Both the position numbers and the translations under genes were made by a program. 64,000 nucleotides of DNA, taken from positions 2,728,001 through 2,792,000 of the forward strand of contig NZ_LVWJ02000014.1 in the NCBI RefSeq assembly GCF_001625015.1, in the 5' to 3' direction. Below the pieces are notes generated by a model that made no database searches, had not been told where the DNA came from, and saw nothing but the letters and a program-made list of their open reading frames with translations. Shown here one piece after another: positions 33,196 through 42,286 of the stretch. This DNA is from Lewinella sp. 4G2 (GTDB taxonomy: Bacteria > Bacteroidota > Bacteroidia > Chitinophagales > Saprospiraceae). Position 1 is the stretch's first letter. Each line of letters starts with the position of its first letter.

Positions 33196-35778
33196 CTACT
33201 TTTTTGGTGCGGCTTTCTTCTTTGCGGGGGCCTTCTTTTTGGGAGCCGCCTTCTTCTTGGTCTTGAAAGCCGTTGGCATTTCCGCAGTGATCAATTTCTT
33301 GATCTTCTCCAGCGGCAGCTCAGCGGCTTCTTCGCGCGTCATCCGTTCCCCTTTCTTATTCTTGGGAATCTTGATGCTCTTCTTTTTAAAGCGGATGAAT
33401 GGCCCCCAGCGCCCTTGCTCCACGTCGATTTTCTCTTCGGGGAAGCGCTGGATGTAGCGGTTGGCCTCCTTCTCAATCTTGGCCTGGATCAGTTCGACCA
33501 TGTCGTCCTTACTCAGGTTGTCCGGATTGTAACGTTTGGGGATGTTGATGAACATGCCATTCCACTTCAGGAAGGGGCCGAAACGGCCGGAACCCCGCTG
33601 TACGGGAAGTTCCTGGAAGGTCATCACCGGAGCGTCCGCTTTCTTTTTAGCTGCGACCAATTCCTTGGCGCGGTTAAGGTCGACGCTATGCGGGTCTTCC
33701 CCTTTTTCGAGGCTGACGAAGGTCTCGCCCCAACGGACGTACGGTCCGTAACGGCCAATCCCAACGGCGGTTTCCTGGCCGTCGATCTCACCCAGCACTT
33801 TGGGCAGGGTGAAGAGCGGCAGCGCCGTTTCCAGGTCGATCTGCTCCATGCTCATTCCCAGGGGGAGGTTGGCGTAGCGCGGCTTTTCGTCGGGCAATAA
33901 CTCATCGGGTGAACCCAGTTGGATAACGGGGCCATTTCGGCTGAGACGTACTAATACGGTCCGGCCCGTTTCGGGGTGCTGGCCCAATATGCGTTCTCCG
34001 GATACGCGTTCGGCGTTCTCCGTCGTGTCCTCCACCTTTTCGTGGAAGGGGTGGTAGAAATCGGAGAGCATCTGCGTCCAGGTCACGCGGCCTTCGGCGA
34101 TGCGGTCAAACTTCTCCTCCACCTCGGCGGTAAAGTCGTAGTTCATCACTTCCTCGAAGTTTTGGTCGAGGAAATCCGAGATGGCCATCCCCATGTCGGA
34201 GGCGAAGAGGCGGTTCTTGACCGCGCCCGTCATTTCCGTCTTGGTCTCGGAGCTGACGGTACCATTCTTCAGGGTCATCACCTCGTACTTGCGCTCGGTA
34301 CCCTCCCGGGTTTCGCTGGTGACGTACCCGCGCTTGGGGTCCATGATCTTACTTACCGTCGGAGCGTAGGTGGAAGGGCGGCCAATGCCTAACTCCTCCA
34401 ACTTCTTGATGAGGCTAGCCTGGGTGTAACGGCTCGGCGGGCGCGTAAAGCGCTGGGTCGCCGTCATCTCCGCCAACGGTAGTGGTTGGCCGACGGAAAG
34501 GGGAGGGAGGATGCCGGAGTCGTCCTTATCATCATCGTCGTCGTCCTGCCCCTCCAGGTAAACCTTGAGGAAGCCGTCAAACTTGAGGACTTCACCCTGC
34601 GCCTTCAGCTTGGCGTCGGGAACGGTGGAAACGCCAATCTCAACGGTAGTTTTCTCCAACTGCGCGTCCGACATCTGGCTGGCGATGGTGCGCTTCCAGA
34701 TGAGTTCATAGAGGCGTTGTTCGTAACGGTCGCCCACGTTCACGGTGTGGCGATCGATGTAAGTGGGGCGAATGGCTTCGTGGGCCTCTTGCGCGTCCTT
34801 CTTTTTACTCTTGTGGCGTCGCGGCTGGCTGTAGTTATTGCCGAAGGCGGACTTGATCTCCTTTTCAATGGCGGTCATTGCCGTTTCTGAAAGGCTGATA
34901 CTATCGGTACGCATGTAGGTAATGAGACCGGCTTCGTACAGGCGCTGAGCGGCCCGCATCGTGTTCTCCGGGTTCATGTAGAGCTTCCGGCTGGCCTCCT
35001 GTTGGAGGGTGGACGTCGTAAACGGCGCGGCGGGGCGACGTTTGGTGGGCTTGACGTCAATGTTCTTGATGGAAAAGTCCGCTCCGGCGCACTGGCTGAG
35101 GAATTTCTCGGCTCCCTCCCGGTCATTGTAACGGGTAGGGCTTTCGGCCTTGAGTTTTACCGTGCGGCCCTGCTCGTTGCGGACGTCGAAGATGGCGTTG
35201 ACGCGGAAGAAAGGTTCGGCCGTGAAGTCCATGATCTCCCGCTCCCGCTCGACGACGAGTTTTACGGTGACGGACTGCACGCGGCCGGCGCTCAGACCAA
35301 ATTTTACCTTCTTCCAGAGTACGCCCGAGAGTTCGTAACCCACGAGGCGGTCCAGAATTCGCCGCGCCTGCTGGGCGTTGACGAGGTTGATGTCCACCAA
35401 TCGGGGATTACTGATCGCGGCCTTGATGGCGGGAGGGGTGATCTCCCGGAATACGATTCGTTTCGTGGTGTCCACCGGTAGTTTTAGGACTTCGCAAAGG
35501 TGCCAGGAAATGGCTTCCCCTTCGCGGTCTTCATCCGTCGCGAGCCAAACGGTATCAGCCTTGTTCATGGCTGTTTTAAGCTTCTGGACTTGCTTGCGCT
35601 TATCCGGGGAGACGACGTATTTAGGCTTGAATCCGCGGGCAATGTCCACGGCGCCATCTCCCTTATCCAGATCGCGAATGTGGCCGAAGGAACTCTGTAC
35701 GGTGAAGTCCTTACCCAGTATTTTTTCAATCGTTTTTGCTTTCGCCGGGGACTCGACGATCAGTAAGTTTTTTGCCAT
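33196..35778 (-). CDS. topA: DNA topoisomerase I (type IA)
   Basis: Relaxes negative supercoils by transient cleavage of one strand. 860 residues: an N-terminal Toprim domain (MAKNLLIVESPAKAKTI, ATDEDREGEAISWH near 83) and the central cleavage domain with the catalytic Tyr in LITYMRTDSISL (near 288). Several C-terminal Toprim_C repeats follow (GRYGPYVRWGETFVSL, GRFGPFLKWNGMFINIP, GRWGPFIRFKKKSIKIP) instead of cysteine zinc fingers. A Lys/Ala/Pro tail (KKKAAPKKKAPAKKK) resembles histone H1 and is common in this phylum. An acidic DDDDDKDDS loop lies near residue 412. The start is the ATG at 35778. Confidence 0.97.
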   Translation of the reverse strand: MAKNLLIVESPAKAKTIEKILGKDFTVQSSFGHIRDLDKGDGAVDIARGFKPKYVVSPDKRKQVQKLKTAMNKADTVWLATDEDREGEAISWHLCEVLKLPVDTTKRIVFREITPPAIKAAISNPRLVDINLVNAQQARRILDRLVGYELSGVLWKKVKFGLSAGRVQSVTVKLVVEREREIMDFTAEPFFRVNAIFDVRNEQGRTVKLKAESPTRYNDREGAEKFLSQCAGADFSIKNIDVKPTKRRPAAPFTTSTLQQEASRKLYMNPENTMRAAQRLYEAGLITYMRTDSISLSETAMTAIEKEIKSAFGNNYSQPRRHKSKKKDAQEAHEAIRPTYIDRHTVNVGDRYEQRLYELIWKRTIASQMSDAQLEKTTVEIGVSTVPDAKLKAQGEVLKFDGFLKVYLEGQDDDDDDKDDSGILPPLSVGQPLPLAEMTATQRFTRPPSRYTQASLIKKLEELGIGRPSTYAPTVSKIMDPKRGYVTSETREGTERKYEVMTLKNGTVSSETKTEMTGAVKNRLFASDMGMAISDFLDQNFEEVMNYDFTAEVEEKFDRIAEGRVTWTQMLSDFYHPFHEKVEDTTENAERVSGERILGQHPETGRTVLVRLSRNGPVIQLGSPDELLPDEKPRYANLPLGMSMEQIDLETALPLFTLPKVLGEIDGQETAVGIGRYGPYVRWGETFVSLEKGEDPHSVDLNRAKELVAAKKKADAPVMTFQELPVQRGSGRFGPFLKWNGMFINIPKRYNPDNLSKDDMVELIQAKIEKEANRYIQRFPEEKIDVEQGRWGPFIRFKKKSIKIPKNKKGERMTREEAAELPLEKIKKLITAEMPTAFKTKKKAAPKKKAPAKKKAAPKK

Positions 35779-35868
35779 GAGATGATGTGTGGGATCTAGA
35801 AATAAGGTCGGTAAATGGGGGCGTTTTTGTTGCCGTGCTGTTCCGTTAGGGGCGGTAAGAGTACGGAA

Positions 35869-36405
35869 TTACGCGGTAATAAGTTGTTGGATTTGTTTTT
35901 TTAGCTCCTCAACGGTGGGGGCATCGGTGAGGATTCGGTCCTCCAAATGCTGGTCCGCCAGGCTGACCGGCGTTCGGTTCGGAAGCACCCAGGCACCCAT
36001 GTGGGCGAGGCAGTCGCCGAGGTGGTCCATCCCCCGTAAATTACCCGCCCGGCCGGAGGAAATGCCCACCAACGCGACGATCTTACCACTGAAGTTTTGC
36101 TTGTAATTATTCACGCTAATGCCGTCAATAAAAAGCTTTAGTACGCCGGGGTAGCTTCCATTGTATTCCGGAGAAATAAAGACCATCTTTTGAGCACCTA
36201 ATATATAGGTCTCTTGTAGCGTACGCCATGCAGCGTCCATGGTGTCAGGCGAGTACATTTCCCGTTGCAAGCCAGCGAGGGATACTTCACTGAGGTCCAA
36301 CAATTGTGCTCCTTCACCCGCAGCGCGCAGCGCCTCCACGTAATGCTGAGCGTACGCCAGGGTCACACTATCCTTACGGTTGGTTCCGGAAATTACGGTG
36401 ATCAT
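35869..36405 (-). CDS. NADPH-dependent FMN reductase-family protein
   Basis: Flavodoxin-fold oxidoreductase of 178 residues, related to FMN, azo- and chromate reductases. MITVISGTNRKDSVT is the phosphate-binding loop for FMN. SPEYNGSYPGVLKLFIDG is the diagnostic flavin-contact motif, and VALVGISSGRAGNLRGMDHL follows. The natural substrate is unknown. The ATG at 36405 gives the standard N-terminus; an in-frame start at 36474 would add Pro-rich noncoding sequence. It stands alone between topA and a divergent lipoprotein gene. Confidence 0.9.
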   Translation of the reverse strand: MITVISGTNRKDSVTLAYAQHYVEALRAAGEGAQLLDLSEVSLAGLQREMYSPDTMDAAWRTLQETYILGAQKMVFISPEYNGSYPGVLKLFIDGISVNNYKQNFSGKIVALVGISSGRAGNLRGMDHLGDCLAHMGAWVLPNRTPVSLADQHLEDRILTDAPTVEELKKQIQQLITA

Positions 36406-36602
36406 AGGGGGTGGTGGGTTTTGGGTGGGCAAAGGTATACCATCCTTAATTAGCGGTGAACGGTGGTGGGCCAAGTCTTTCTATAGTGATACCCTGAGTT
36501 CCCGCTAGTTGGTGGGGTCCGCCAGCAGTAATGGAGAACCACCGTGTGCGGTTGTGGGCTTTTGGCTTTTCGCTACCTTCGCACGCCAAAGTTCTACCAC
36601 CA

Positions 36603-37673
36603 ATGCTCACCACGCTTCGCTTCACTCTGTTGGCCATCCTCCTCTGCCTGGTTTCCTGCAAATCCGACCGGAAGCCTGCTAGTAAGACGACTCCCGGTGA
36701 GCGGCCCGTAGGCCTGACGGTCGTTACCTGGCGCCACCTGGCCCAGGATGCAGCCATCATCAAAGCCTTTGAAGACCGGATGCGAATCGACGTAAAAGTC
36801 GTCATCAAACCCATGCGCGAGATCATGGCGGGCGCTGCCGCAGGTGCCGGGTTGGAGGGGGACGTGGTACTGGTCCCAACGCTGGAAGACGCCGCCCGTT
36901 TGCGTGGGTTCGACGTCCTTCAACCTTTCTTCGTAAACGCCTTCACCCAGGGGGAGGTCTCCGACGCTTACGTGGATAACGAAGGCTACTATTCCGGCCT
37001 GACGCGCTGGACGATGGCCACCGTCTACAACCCGAACGCCGTCACCGCCGAGGAAGCTTCTACCTACCGGGGCGTCCTGGAAGCTCCCTTGCGGGGGATC
37101 CGCCTCGGCGCCGCCCACCCCGACTCTTCCGGATTGGCGGGCGTGATCGCGGGGCTCAACGCTACTCTGAACCAACAGGCCGCGGATTTCTGGGCCCAAG
37201 GCATTTACAATAAGGCTGCCGGTGGATTGCAGGGGAACGATTACGACGTCCTCGAACGGATGCTCGCCGGAGAGTTAGACATGGCCTTCGTCTCCTCAGG
37301 CGCCGTAATGCGGTGGTTCCTCAATGGCAACCAAACCCATTACGCCGCGGGAGATGCCTGGCGCGTAAAGCTCCCCCGCACCCAGGCGACGGACGACAAC
37401 TTCATGAACATGACCTGCATCACGGTACCGGCCACCGCGCCCAACCGCGTCATGGCCCTCAACTTCATCGACTACCTCTACGAAAAGAACGTCCAGACCC
37501 AACTCACGGACGCCTACTTCGAATACCCCACCCAGTCCTTCACCGAGTCCAACGAATATTTATACGGTATCCGGGATGTCATCGGCCGCAAGCCCGTCGT
37601 TGAAGTGCTGGAAAACAACCTTCCCCTGGCGTGGAGCCTTATTAATCGAGAAGCAGGTGTCAGTAGCGAGTAG
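36603..37673 (+). CDS. Extracellular solute-binding lipoprotein (iron/thiamine/polyamine type)
   Basis: 356 residues from the ATG at 36603. The lipoprotein signal MLTTLRFTLLAILLCLVSC has the lipobox Cys at 19. The mature part has the bilobal type 2 binding-protein pattern: LTVVTWRHLAQDAAIIKAFE, DVVLVPTLEDAARL, RWTMATVYNPNAV, MLAGELDMAFVSSG and ITVPATAPNRVMALNFIDYL. It is closest in style to Fe3+ (FutA/AfuA) or thiamine binders. No permease or ATPase gene is adjacent, so it may serve a distant transporter. A near-promoter TACCTTCG lies at 36574-36581. It contains an in-frame copy of the 18-bp repeat (AGAAAGA). Confidence 0.85.
   Translation: MLTTLRFTLLAILLCLVSCKSDRKPASKTTPGERPVGLTVVTWRHLAQDAAIIKAFEDRMRIDVKVVIKPMREIMAGAAAGAGLEGDVVLVPTLEDAARLRGFDVLQPFFVNAFTQGEVSDAYVDNEGYYSGLTRWTMATVYNPNAVTAEEASTYRGVLEAPLRGIRLGAAHPDSSGLAGVIAGLNATLNQQAADFWAQGIYNKAAGGLQGNDYDVLERMLAGELDMAFVSSGAVMRWFLNGNQTHYAAGDAWRVKLPRTQATDDNFMNMTCITVPATAPNRVMALNFIDYLYEKNVQTQLTDAYFEYPTQSFTESNEYLYGIRDVIGRKPVVEVLENNLPLAWSLINREAGVSSE
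36830..36847 (+). repeat. Dispersed 18-bp repeat inside the solute-binding protein gene
   Basis: GGGCGCTGCCGCAGGTGC followed by CGGGTTGGAGGGGGA; in frame it encodes the stretch AGAAAGA. Confidence 0.7.
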
Positions 37674-37795
37674 GAAAGTTGCGAGTTGCAAGTAGAATAG
37701 TTGCAAGTTGCAAGTGTTTCCACTCGATACTCGCCACTCGATACTCGCCACTTGATACTCGCAACTCGCCACTCCCAACTCGCAATTCAACCCCA
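37671..37795. repeat. Inverted heptad repeat array (GCGAGTT family)
   Basis: Starts in the stop codon of the solute-binding protein gene (GAG-TAG). The left arm has GCGAGTT, GCAAGTA, GCAAGTT, GCAAGTG; the right arm has CACTCGA, TACTCGC repeated, AACTCGC, CACTCCC, AACTCGC. The arms can pair as a long imperfect hairpin. It fills almost the entire gap before the M1 peptidase gene. Confidence 0.8.
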
Positions 37796-37800
37796 ACCAA

Positions 37801-39642
37801 ATGCATAAGTCACTTTGTCTTTTACTGCTGACCTTATTTACCGTTCAAGTAGCCCAGGCTCAACCCGACCGATGGCAGCAAGCGGTAGATTACAACATGA
37901 GCGTGTTTCTCGACGTCAAGACCAACCAGTATACTGGCGACCAGACCTTGATCTACACCAATAACTCTCCCGATACGCTGCACCGGGTTTTCTACCACCT
38001 ATACTACAATGCCTTCCAACCCGGTAGCATGATGGACGTGCGCAACCTGACCCTGGCGGACGCCGATAAGCGGGTGGGGGAGCGCATCAGCAAATTGACA
38101 CCGGAGGAGATCGGCTACATGAAAATTGGCAACCTCACCCAGGACGGCCAAACCGTGAAGCACGAAACCGTCGGTACCATCCTGGAAGTGGACCTGGCCC
38201 AGCCCATCATGCCCGGAGCCAAGACCACCTTTAAGCTGAACTGGGAAGCGCAGGTACCTCTGCAGGTTCGCCGGGCCGGCCGCGATAATGCGGAAGGTAT
38301 CGAATACAGCATGTCCCAGTGGTACCCCAAAATGGCGGAATACGACTACCAGGGCTGGCACGCCAACCCCTACGTCGGGCGCGAGTTCTACAGCGTTTGG
38401 GGCGACTTCAACGTGTCCATCACCGTAAATAAGGACTACACCGTAGCGGCCACCGGCTACTTGCAAAACCCCGACCTGATTGGAAAAGGTTACGCCCCTG
38501 AGCCCCGCCGGACCCCGCGCCGCATTACCTACAACTTCATCGCCCCGAACGTAGGTGACTTCGTCTGGGCCGCCGACCCAGATTACCAGCACGACGTCGT
38601 AACCCGTGCCGATGGCATGGACATGCACTTCTTCTACCAGCCCGGCGAAAAGACCACCGAAAACTGGACGAACCTGCCCCGCGTAATGGACGAAGCTTTC
38701 GCCTACATCAACGAGCATTACGGTGATTACCCCTACGAACAGTACAGCTTCATCCAGGGCGGAGACGGTGGTATGGAATACTCCATGGCCACCCTCATCA
38801 CCGGTGAACGGTCCTTCCCGAGCCTGGTCGGCGTTTCCGTCCACGAACTCATGCACAGCTACTACCAAGCGATGATGGGCACCAACGAAACCCTCTACGC
38901 ATGGATGGACGAGGGCTTCACCAGCTGGGCCAGCGCCGAAGTCATGAATCATCTTAAAAGCAATGGTCTACTGGGCAGTGCCGAACCGGTGGACAACCCC
39001 CACGAGCGGACCTACGCCAGTCTCCGTGGATTCCGGACCTCCGGCCTGCAGGAACCCCTCAGCACCCACGCGGATCACTTCGCAACCAACGCCGCCTACG
39101 GAGTTGGCTCTTACACCAACGGCTCTGTGTTTCTGGAGCAACTCCGTTACATCATCGGGGAAGAAGACTTCGAGTGTACGCTCGCCCGCTACTACCACGA
39201 CTGGCGCTTCAAGCACCCGAACCCGAACGATTTCATCCGCGTCGCCGAAAAGTGTAGCGGCCTGGAATTGGATTGGTACAAGGAATACTGGGTCAACTCC
39301 GTCCACTACGCCGACTACAAAATGAAGGACGTCGATGGTGAGGGCAACACGGCCATCATCCAACTCGAAAAGGTGGGCCGGATGCCGATGCCCCTCGAGA
39401 TCAAGGTGACGAAGAAGGACGGCTCCACCCACTGGTACTACACCGCCCCCCAAATTATGCGTGGTGAAAAGGCCCAGCCGGCCTACGCCAACGACTGGAC
39501 CATCCTGAAGGACTGGCCCTGGACCCATCCTACCTACGAGTTCACCGTCGACTACCCGAAGGGCGACATCGAGCGGGTGGAGATCAACCCCACTGGCCGC
39601 CTCTACGAGGACAACATTGAGGATAACGTTTGGGAAGACTAG
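37801..39642 (+). CDS. Secreted M1-family metallopeptidase (aminopeptidase-like)
   Basis: 613 residues: a signal peptide (MHKSLCLLLLTLFTVQVAQAQ), an N-terminal beta-saddle domain (residues ~35-240; HRVFYHLYYNAFQPGSMM), and a thermolysin-like catalytic domain. The zinc site is VHELMHSYY near residue 349 with the second Glu in MDEGFTSW. In place of GAMEN this protein reads GGMEYSMATLI. The C-terminal region contains LDWYKEYWVNS. Bacteroidota homologues are periplasmic or secreted peptidases; some have lost aminopeptidase specificity. The gap before it is a heptad repeat array, so its promoter is either inside that array or upstream of the solute-binding gene. Confidence 0.92.
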   Translation: MHKSLCLLLLTLFTVQVAQAQPDRWQQAVDYNMSVFLDVKTNQYTGDQTLIYTNNSPDTLHRVFYHLYYNAFQPGSMMDVRNLTLADADKRVGERISKLTPEEIGYMKIGNLTQDGQTVKHETVGTILEVDLAQPIMPGAKTTFKLNWEAQVPLQVRRAGRDNAEGIEYSMSQWYPKMAEYDYQGWHANPYVGREFYSVWGDFNVSITVNKDYTVAATGYLQNPDLIGKGYAPEPRRTPRRITYNFIAPNVGDFVWAADPDYQHDVVTRADGMDMHFFYQPGEKTTENWTNLPRVMDEAFAYINEHYGDYPYEQYSFIQGGDGGMEYSMATLITGERSFPSLVGVSVHELMHSYYQAMMGTNETLYAWMDEGFTSWASAEVMNHLKSNGLLGSAEPVDNPHERTYASLRGFRTSGLQEPLSTHADHFATNAAYGVGSYTNGSVFLEQLRYIIGEEDFECTLARYYHDWRFKHPNPNDFIRVAEKCSGLELDWYKEYWVNSVHYADYKMKDVDGEGNTAIIQLEKVGRMPMPLEIKVTKKDGSTHWYYTAPQIMRGEKAQPAYANDWTILKDWPWTHPTYEFTVDYPKGDIERVEINPTGRLYEDNIEDNVWED

Positions 39643-39654
39643 TTACCACTTTGT

Positions 39655-39704
39655 TTCGGTTGCCCCTCCGGCCCGCTAAATCCAGCCGCGGAGGGGCAAC
39701 CGAA
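39655..39704 (+). other. Strong hairpin after the M1 peptidase gene
   Basis: TTCGGTTGCCCCTCCG pairs perfectly with CGGAGGGGCAACCGAA around an 18-nt loop. It is followed by CAAAAAAA rather than T, so it is not a classic terminator on the + strand. Confidence 0.65.
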
Positions 39705-39795
39705 CAAAAAAAGCTGAAAAGAAGTGTCTAGCGGGGCCACGCTCCGTCCAATAGCGGTGTCTCCTCAACGAACGAGCCACCGCCAGCAGCCTTAC

Positions 39796-41013
39796 ATGAA
39801 GATTTTACTACTCACTAAGAAGTTTCCCTATCCACTGAAAGACGGCGAAAGCCAGGCCATCCACGGTCTGAGCAAAAGCCTCGCCGAGATCGGGTGCCAA
39901 GTGAGTTTGCTGGCCATGAATACGACGAAGCATTTCTTCGGCGATTCGGAACTGCCGGCAGCCATGTCTCATTACCAGGAAGTACGTACAGTATCCGTTG
40001 ACAACGAGGTAAATCCATTTGCCGCCCTGAGCACACTTATTAAGGGGAAGTCCTACCACATCAGCCGTTTTGATCTGCCGACCTACCACGAGGCACTGGC
40101 CAATTGGTTGAACGAGGAGTCCTTCGACGTGGTGCAGCTCGAAACCCTTTACCTCGCGCCGTACATGGCGACCATCCGTTCCCACAGCAACGCTCAGGTC
40201 GTCATGCGTTCCCACAACGTGGAGCACGAAATTTGGGAACGGTGCTCGGCCAATATGTCCTTCGCGCCCAAGCGTTGGTACGTCCGCCACCTCACCAAGC
40301 AGCTCAAAGCCTACGAGTGCCAACAGCTCAATCAGTACGATCTCTTGTTACCAATCACGAAGCGGGACGAGAAGCAATTTGAGGGCCTCGGCTTCCGCGG
40401 CGAAAGTCACGTGCTACCCATCGGTCTTGATACGCCCTGCGGGGAGCCGCGCTACGATAGTTACGGGCGCAAACTGAGCATGCACTTCATCGGTTCGCTC
40501 GACTGGTTGCCCAATCTGGAGGGCCTTAAATGGTTCTTTACTGATATCTGGCCGGCCATCCACCGCGCTTACCCCGACCTAGAATTTCACGTTGCGGGGC
40601 GGAATATGCCGGCTTCCATCAGCCAGTTGCGGATGAAGAATGTCATCATCCACGGCGAGGTGGAAAGCAGCTGCGATTTCGTGGCGGCCCACAGCATCAG
40701 CATCGTGCCCCTCCTCTCCGGTGGTGGAATGCGGGCCAAGATTTTAGAAGCTATGTCGCTGGCGCGTGTGGTCATTTCTACCTCCATCGGTCTCGAAGGC
40801 ATCGAAGCCAAGCACCGTCGCGATCTTTTCGTAGCGGATACCCCCGCTCAGTTTTTGGCCTCCATTGAAGATTGTGTCCGCCGTGGCCGCAAGCTTGAGC
40901 GCATTGGCCGTTCTGCCGCCAACCGCTTCCATAAGCGCTACGACCGCCGGGTACTGGCCGAGAAATTACTCCGCAAGTACGAGCAGTTGATGGCCGCCGA
41001 GGTAGTTGCGTAA
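39796..41013 (+). CDS. Glycosyltransferase, GT-B fold (GT4-like)
   Basis: 405 residues from the ATG at 39796. MKILLLTKKFPYPLKDGESQ is the usual N-terminus with the Gly-rich acceptor loop. VMRSHNVEHEIWE, a donor-domain start MHFIGSLDWLPNLEGLKWF, ADLEFHVAGRNMP-like VAGRNMP, and IVPLLSGGGMRAKILEAMS follow. The last has the conserved ExxxxxE-type nucleotide-sugar contacts; ISTSIGLEGIEA follows. The group includes sugar transferases of surface polysaccharides (PEP-CTERM/XrtA-like type GTs). There is no polysaccharide cluster nearby, so the acceptor is unknown. The upstream start at 39724 was rejected because it precedes the family N-terminus. Confidence 0.9.
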   Translation: MKILLLTKKFPYPLKDGESQAIHGLSKSLAEIGCQVSLLAMNTTKHFFGDSELPAAMSHYQEVRTVSVDNEVNPFAALSTLIKGKSYHISRFDLPTYHEALANWLNEESFDVVQLETLYLAPYMATIRSHSNAQVVMRSHNVEHEIWERCSANMSFAPKRWYVRHLTKQLKAYECQQLNQYDLLLPITKRDEKQFEGLGFRGESHVLPIGLDTPCGEPRYDSYGRKLSMHFIGSLDWLPNLEGLKWFFTDIWPAIHRAYPDLEFHVAGRNMPASISQLRMKNVIIHGEVESSCDFVAAHSISIVPLLSGGGMRAKILEAMSLARVVISTSIGLEGIEAKHRRDLFVADTPAQFLASIEDCVRRGRKLERIGRSAANRFHKRYDRRVLAEKLLRKYEQLMAAEVVA

Positions 41014-41032
41014 ATCTCACGCTTTATAATTC

Positions 41033-41050
41033 GGGCGCTGCCGCGGGTGC
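41033..41050 (+). repeat. Dispersed 18-bp repeat, intergenic copy downstream of the glycosyltransferase gene
   Basis: GGGCGCTGCCGCGGGTGC followed by GGGGTGGGGGA, 19 bp after the stop codon. Confidence 0.7.
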
Positions 41051-41079
41051 GGGGTGGGGGACAAGTGAACCTTCCCGCG

Positions 41080-41087
41080 TACTTTTG
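41080..41087 (+). promoter_or_regulatory. -7 element upstream of the endonuclease/exonuclease/phosphatase gene
   Basis: TACTTTTG, an exact TAnnTTTG match, 31 bp before the ATG at 41119. Confidence 0.6.
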
Positions 41088-41118
41088 CCGGAACATTCCA
41101 CTTCGGTAATCCGGCCAT

Positions 41119-42210
41119 ATGAAGAAGTTCCGTAAGGTAGTTTTGTACGTCCTCCTCGCAGCAGCCCTGTACGTAGGTGGATTACTTCTGTTCGGTACCC
41201 TCACGGACTGGGCGCCGGAAGGAACCGAGCCGGCTCAAGTTTGGAACGCCGACCGGGCTAACCCCGAAATCCAGGACTCCGTACTCACCTTTCTGACGTG
41301 GAACGTCGGCTACGGAGGCATCGGTAGTGAGGATTTCTTCTTCTACAACAAGGGTGACTTTTTCTGGACGGACCCGGGCACGGTCCGGATGTCCAAAGAA
41401 CGCGTCACGGCTAACGTCGGGGGGCAACAAATGACGGTCAAAAATACCCTCACCGACTTCTTCCTGTTGCAGGAAGTAGATACCGCCGCCCGCCGCAGCC
41501 ACTACATTAATGAGTTGGACACGGTCCGCAGCGCGCGCGACCAGTACGCCACGGCCTACGCATCGAACTTCCAGAGCAAACGAGTGCCCCTGCCACTGTT
41601 GCAACCGTGGGACCATTATGGCTACGTCGTTGGTGGATTGGCCACCATGAGCCGGTATACGCCCGTTGAGTCCAGCCGCATCCAACTGCCGGGGGAATTC
41701 CCCTGGCCCACGAAACTGTTCCAACTGGATCGTTGCGCGCTGCGCCAGGAGTTCAGTGTGGCCGGTGGGAAAAAAGTGGTCACCTACAACGTCCACCTGT
41801 CGGCCTACGATAAGGGAGGAGGGATCCGGCTGCAACAAATGAATGCCATCAAGCAAGCGGTGCTAGCGGATTATGAAGCCGGCCACTACGTCGTCGTAGG
41901 GGGAGATTGGAACCAACTACCGCCAGGTTTCAACTGGTTCAGCCTGAACCCGACCGTTGAACGAATCGAAGCACCCAAAACGGTGGCCTTCGACTTCATG
42001 CCCGCTGGGTGGAAGTACGCCTACGACCCGGGGACGGCCAGCGTCCGGGAAAGCCACGAACCCTACGATAGCCACCGGACGCGCCGTTCGGTGATCGACT
42101 TTTACCTCTTGAGCCCCAACCTGCGGATCGCCCAGGTTAAAGGTCTCGAAATGGGTTTTCAGCACAGCGACCACCAACCCGTTTACCTGGAGGTGGAGTT
42201 GTTGAAATGA
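41119..42210 (+). CDS. Membrane-anchored endonuclease/exonuclease/phosphatase-family protein
   Basis: 363 residues. One N-terminal membrane segment (VVLYVLLAAALYVGGLLLFG) is followed by the DNase I/sphingomyelinase-type fold: FLTWNVGYGG (Asn), LLQEVD (catalytic Glu), VTYNVHLSAYDKGG, VVGGDWNQLP and the C-terminal SDHQPVYLEV. A catalytic His is in the SDH motif. Members hydrolyse phosphodiesters in nucleic acids, phosphoinositides or sphingomyelin; the topology places this one on the periplasmic side. The substrate cannot be told. It is followed after 76 bp by a lipoprotein gene on the same strand. Confidence 0.9.
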   Translation: MKKFRKVVLYVLLAAALYVGGLLLFGTLTDWAPEGTEPAQVWNADRANPEIQDSVLTFLTWNVGYGGIGSEDFFFYNKGDFFWTDPGTVRMSKERVTANVGGQQMTVKNTLTDFFLLQEVDTAARRSHYINELDTVRSARDQYATAYASNFQSKRVPLPLLQPWDHYGYVVGGLATMSRYTPVESSRIQLPGEFPWPTKLFQLDRCALRQEFSVAGGKKVVTYNVHLSAYDKGGGIRLQQMNAIKQAVLADYEAGHYVVVGGDWNQLPPGFNWFSLNPTVERIEAPKTVAFDFMPAGWKYAYDPGTASVRESHEPYDSHRTRRSVIDFYLLSPNLRIAQVKGLEMGFQHSDHQPVYLEVELLK

Positions 42211-42286
42211 TCCCCGTCTCTGCAGCATTCTGAACCCAATTTCTCCGCTTACGTTTGTTCCTCAATTGACCGAAACCTACCAGCCA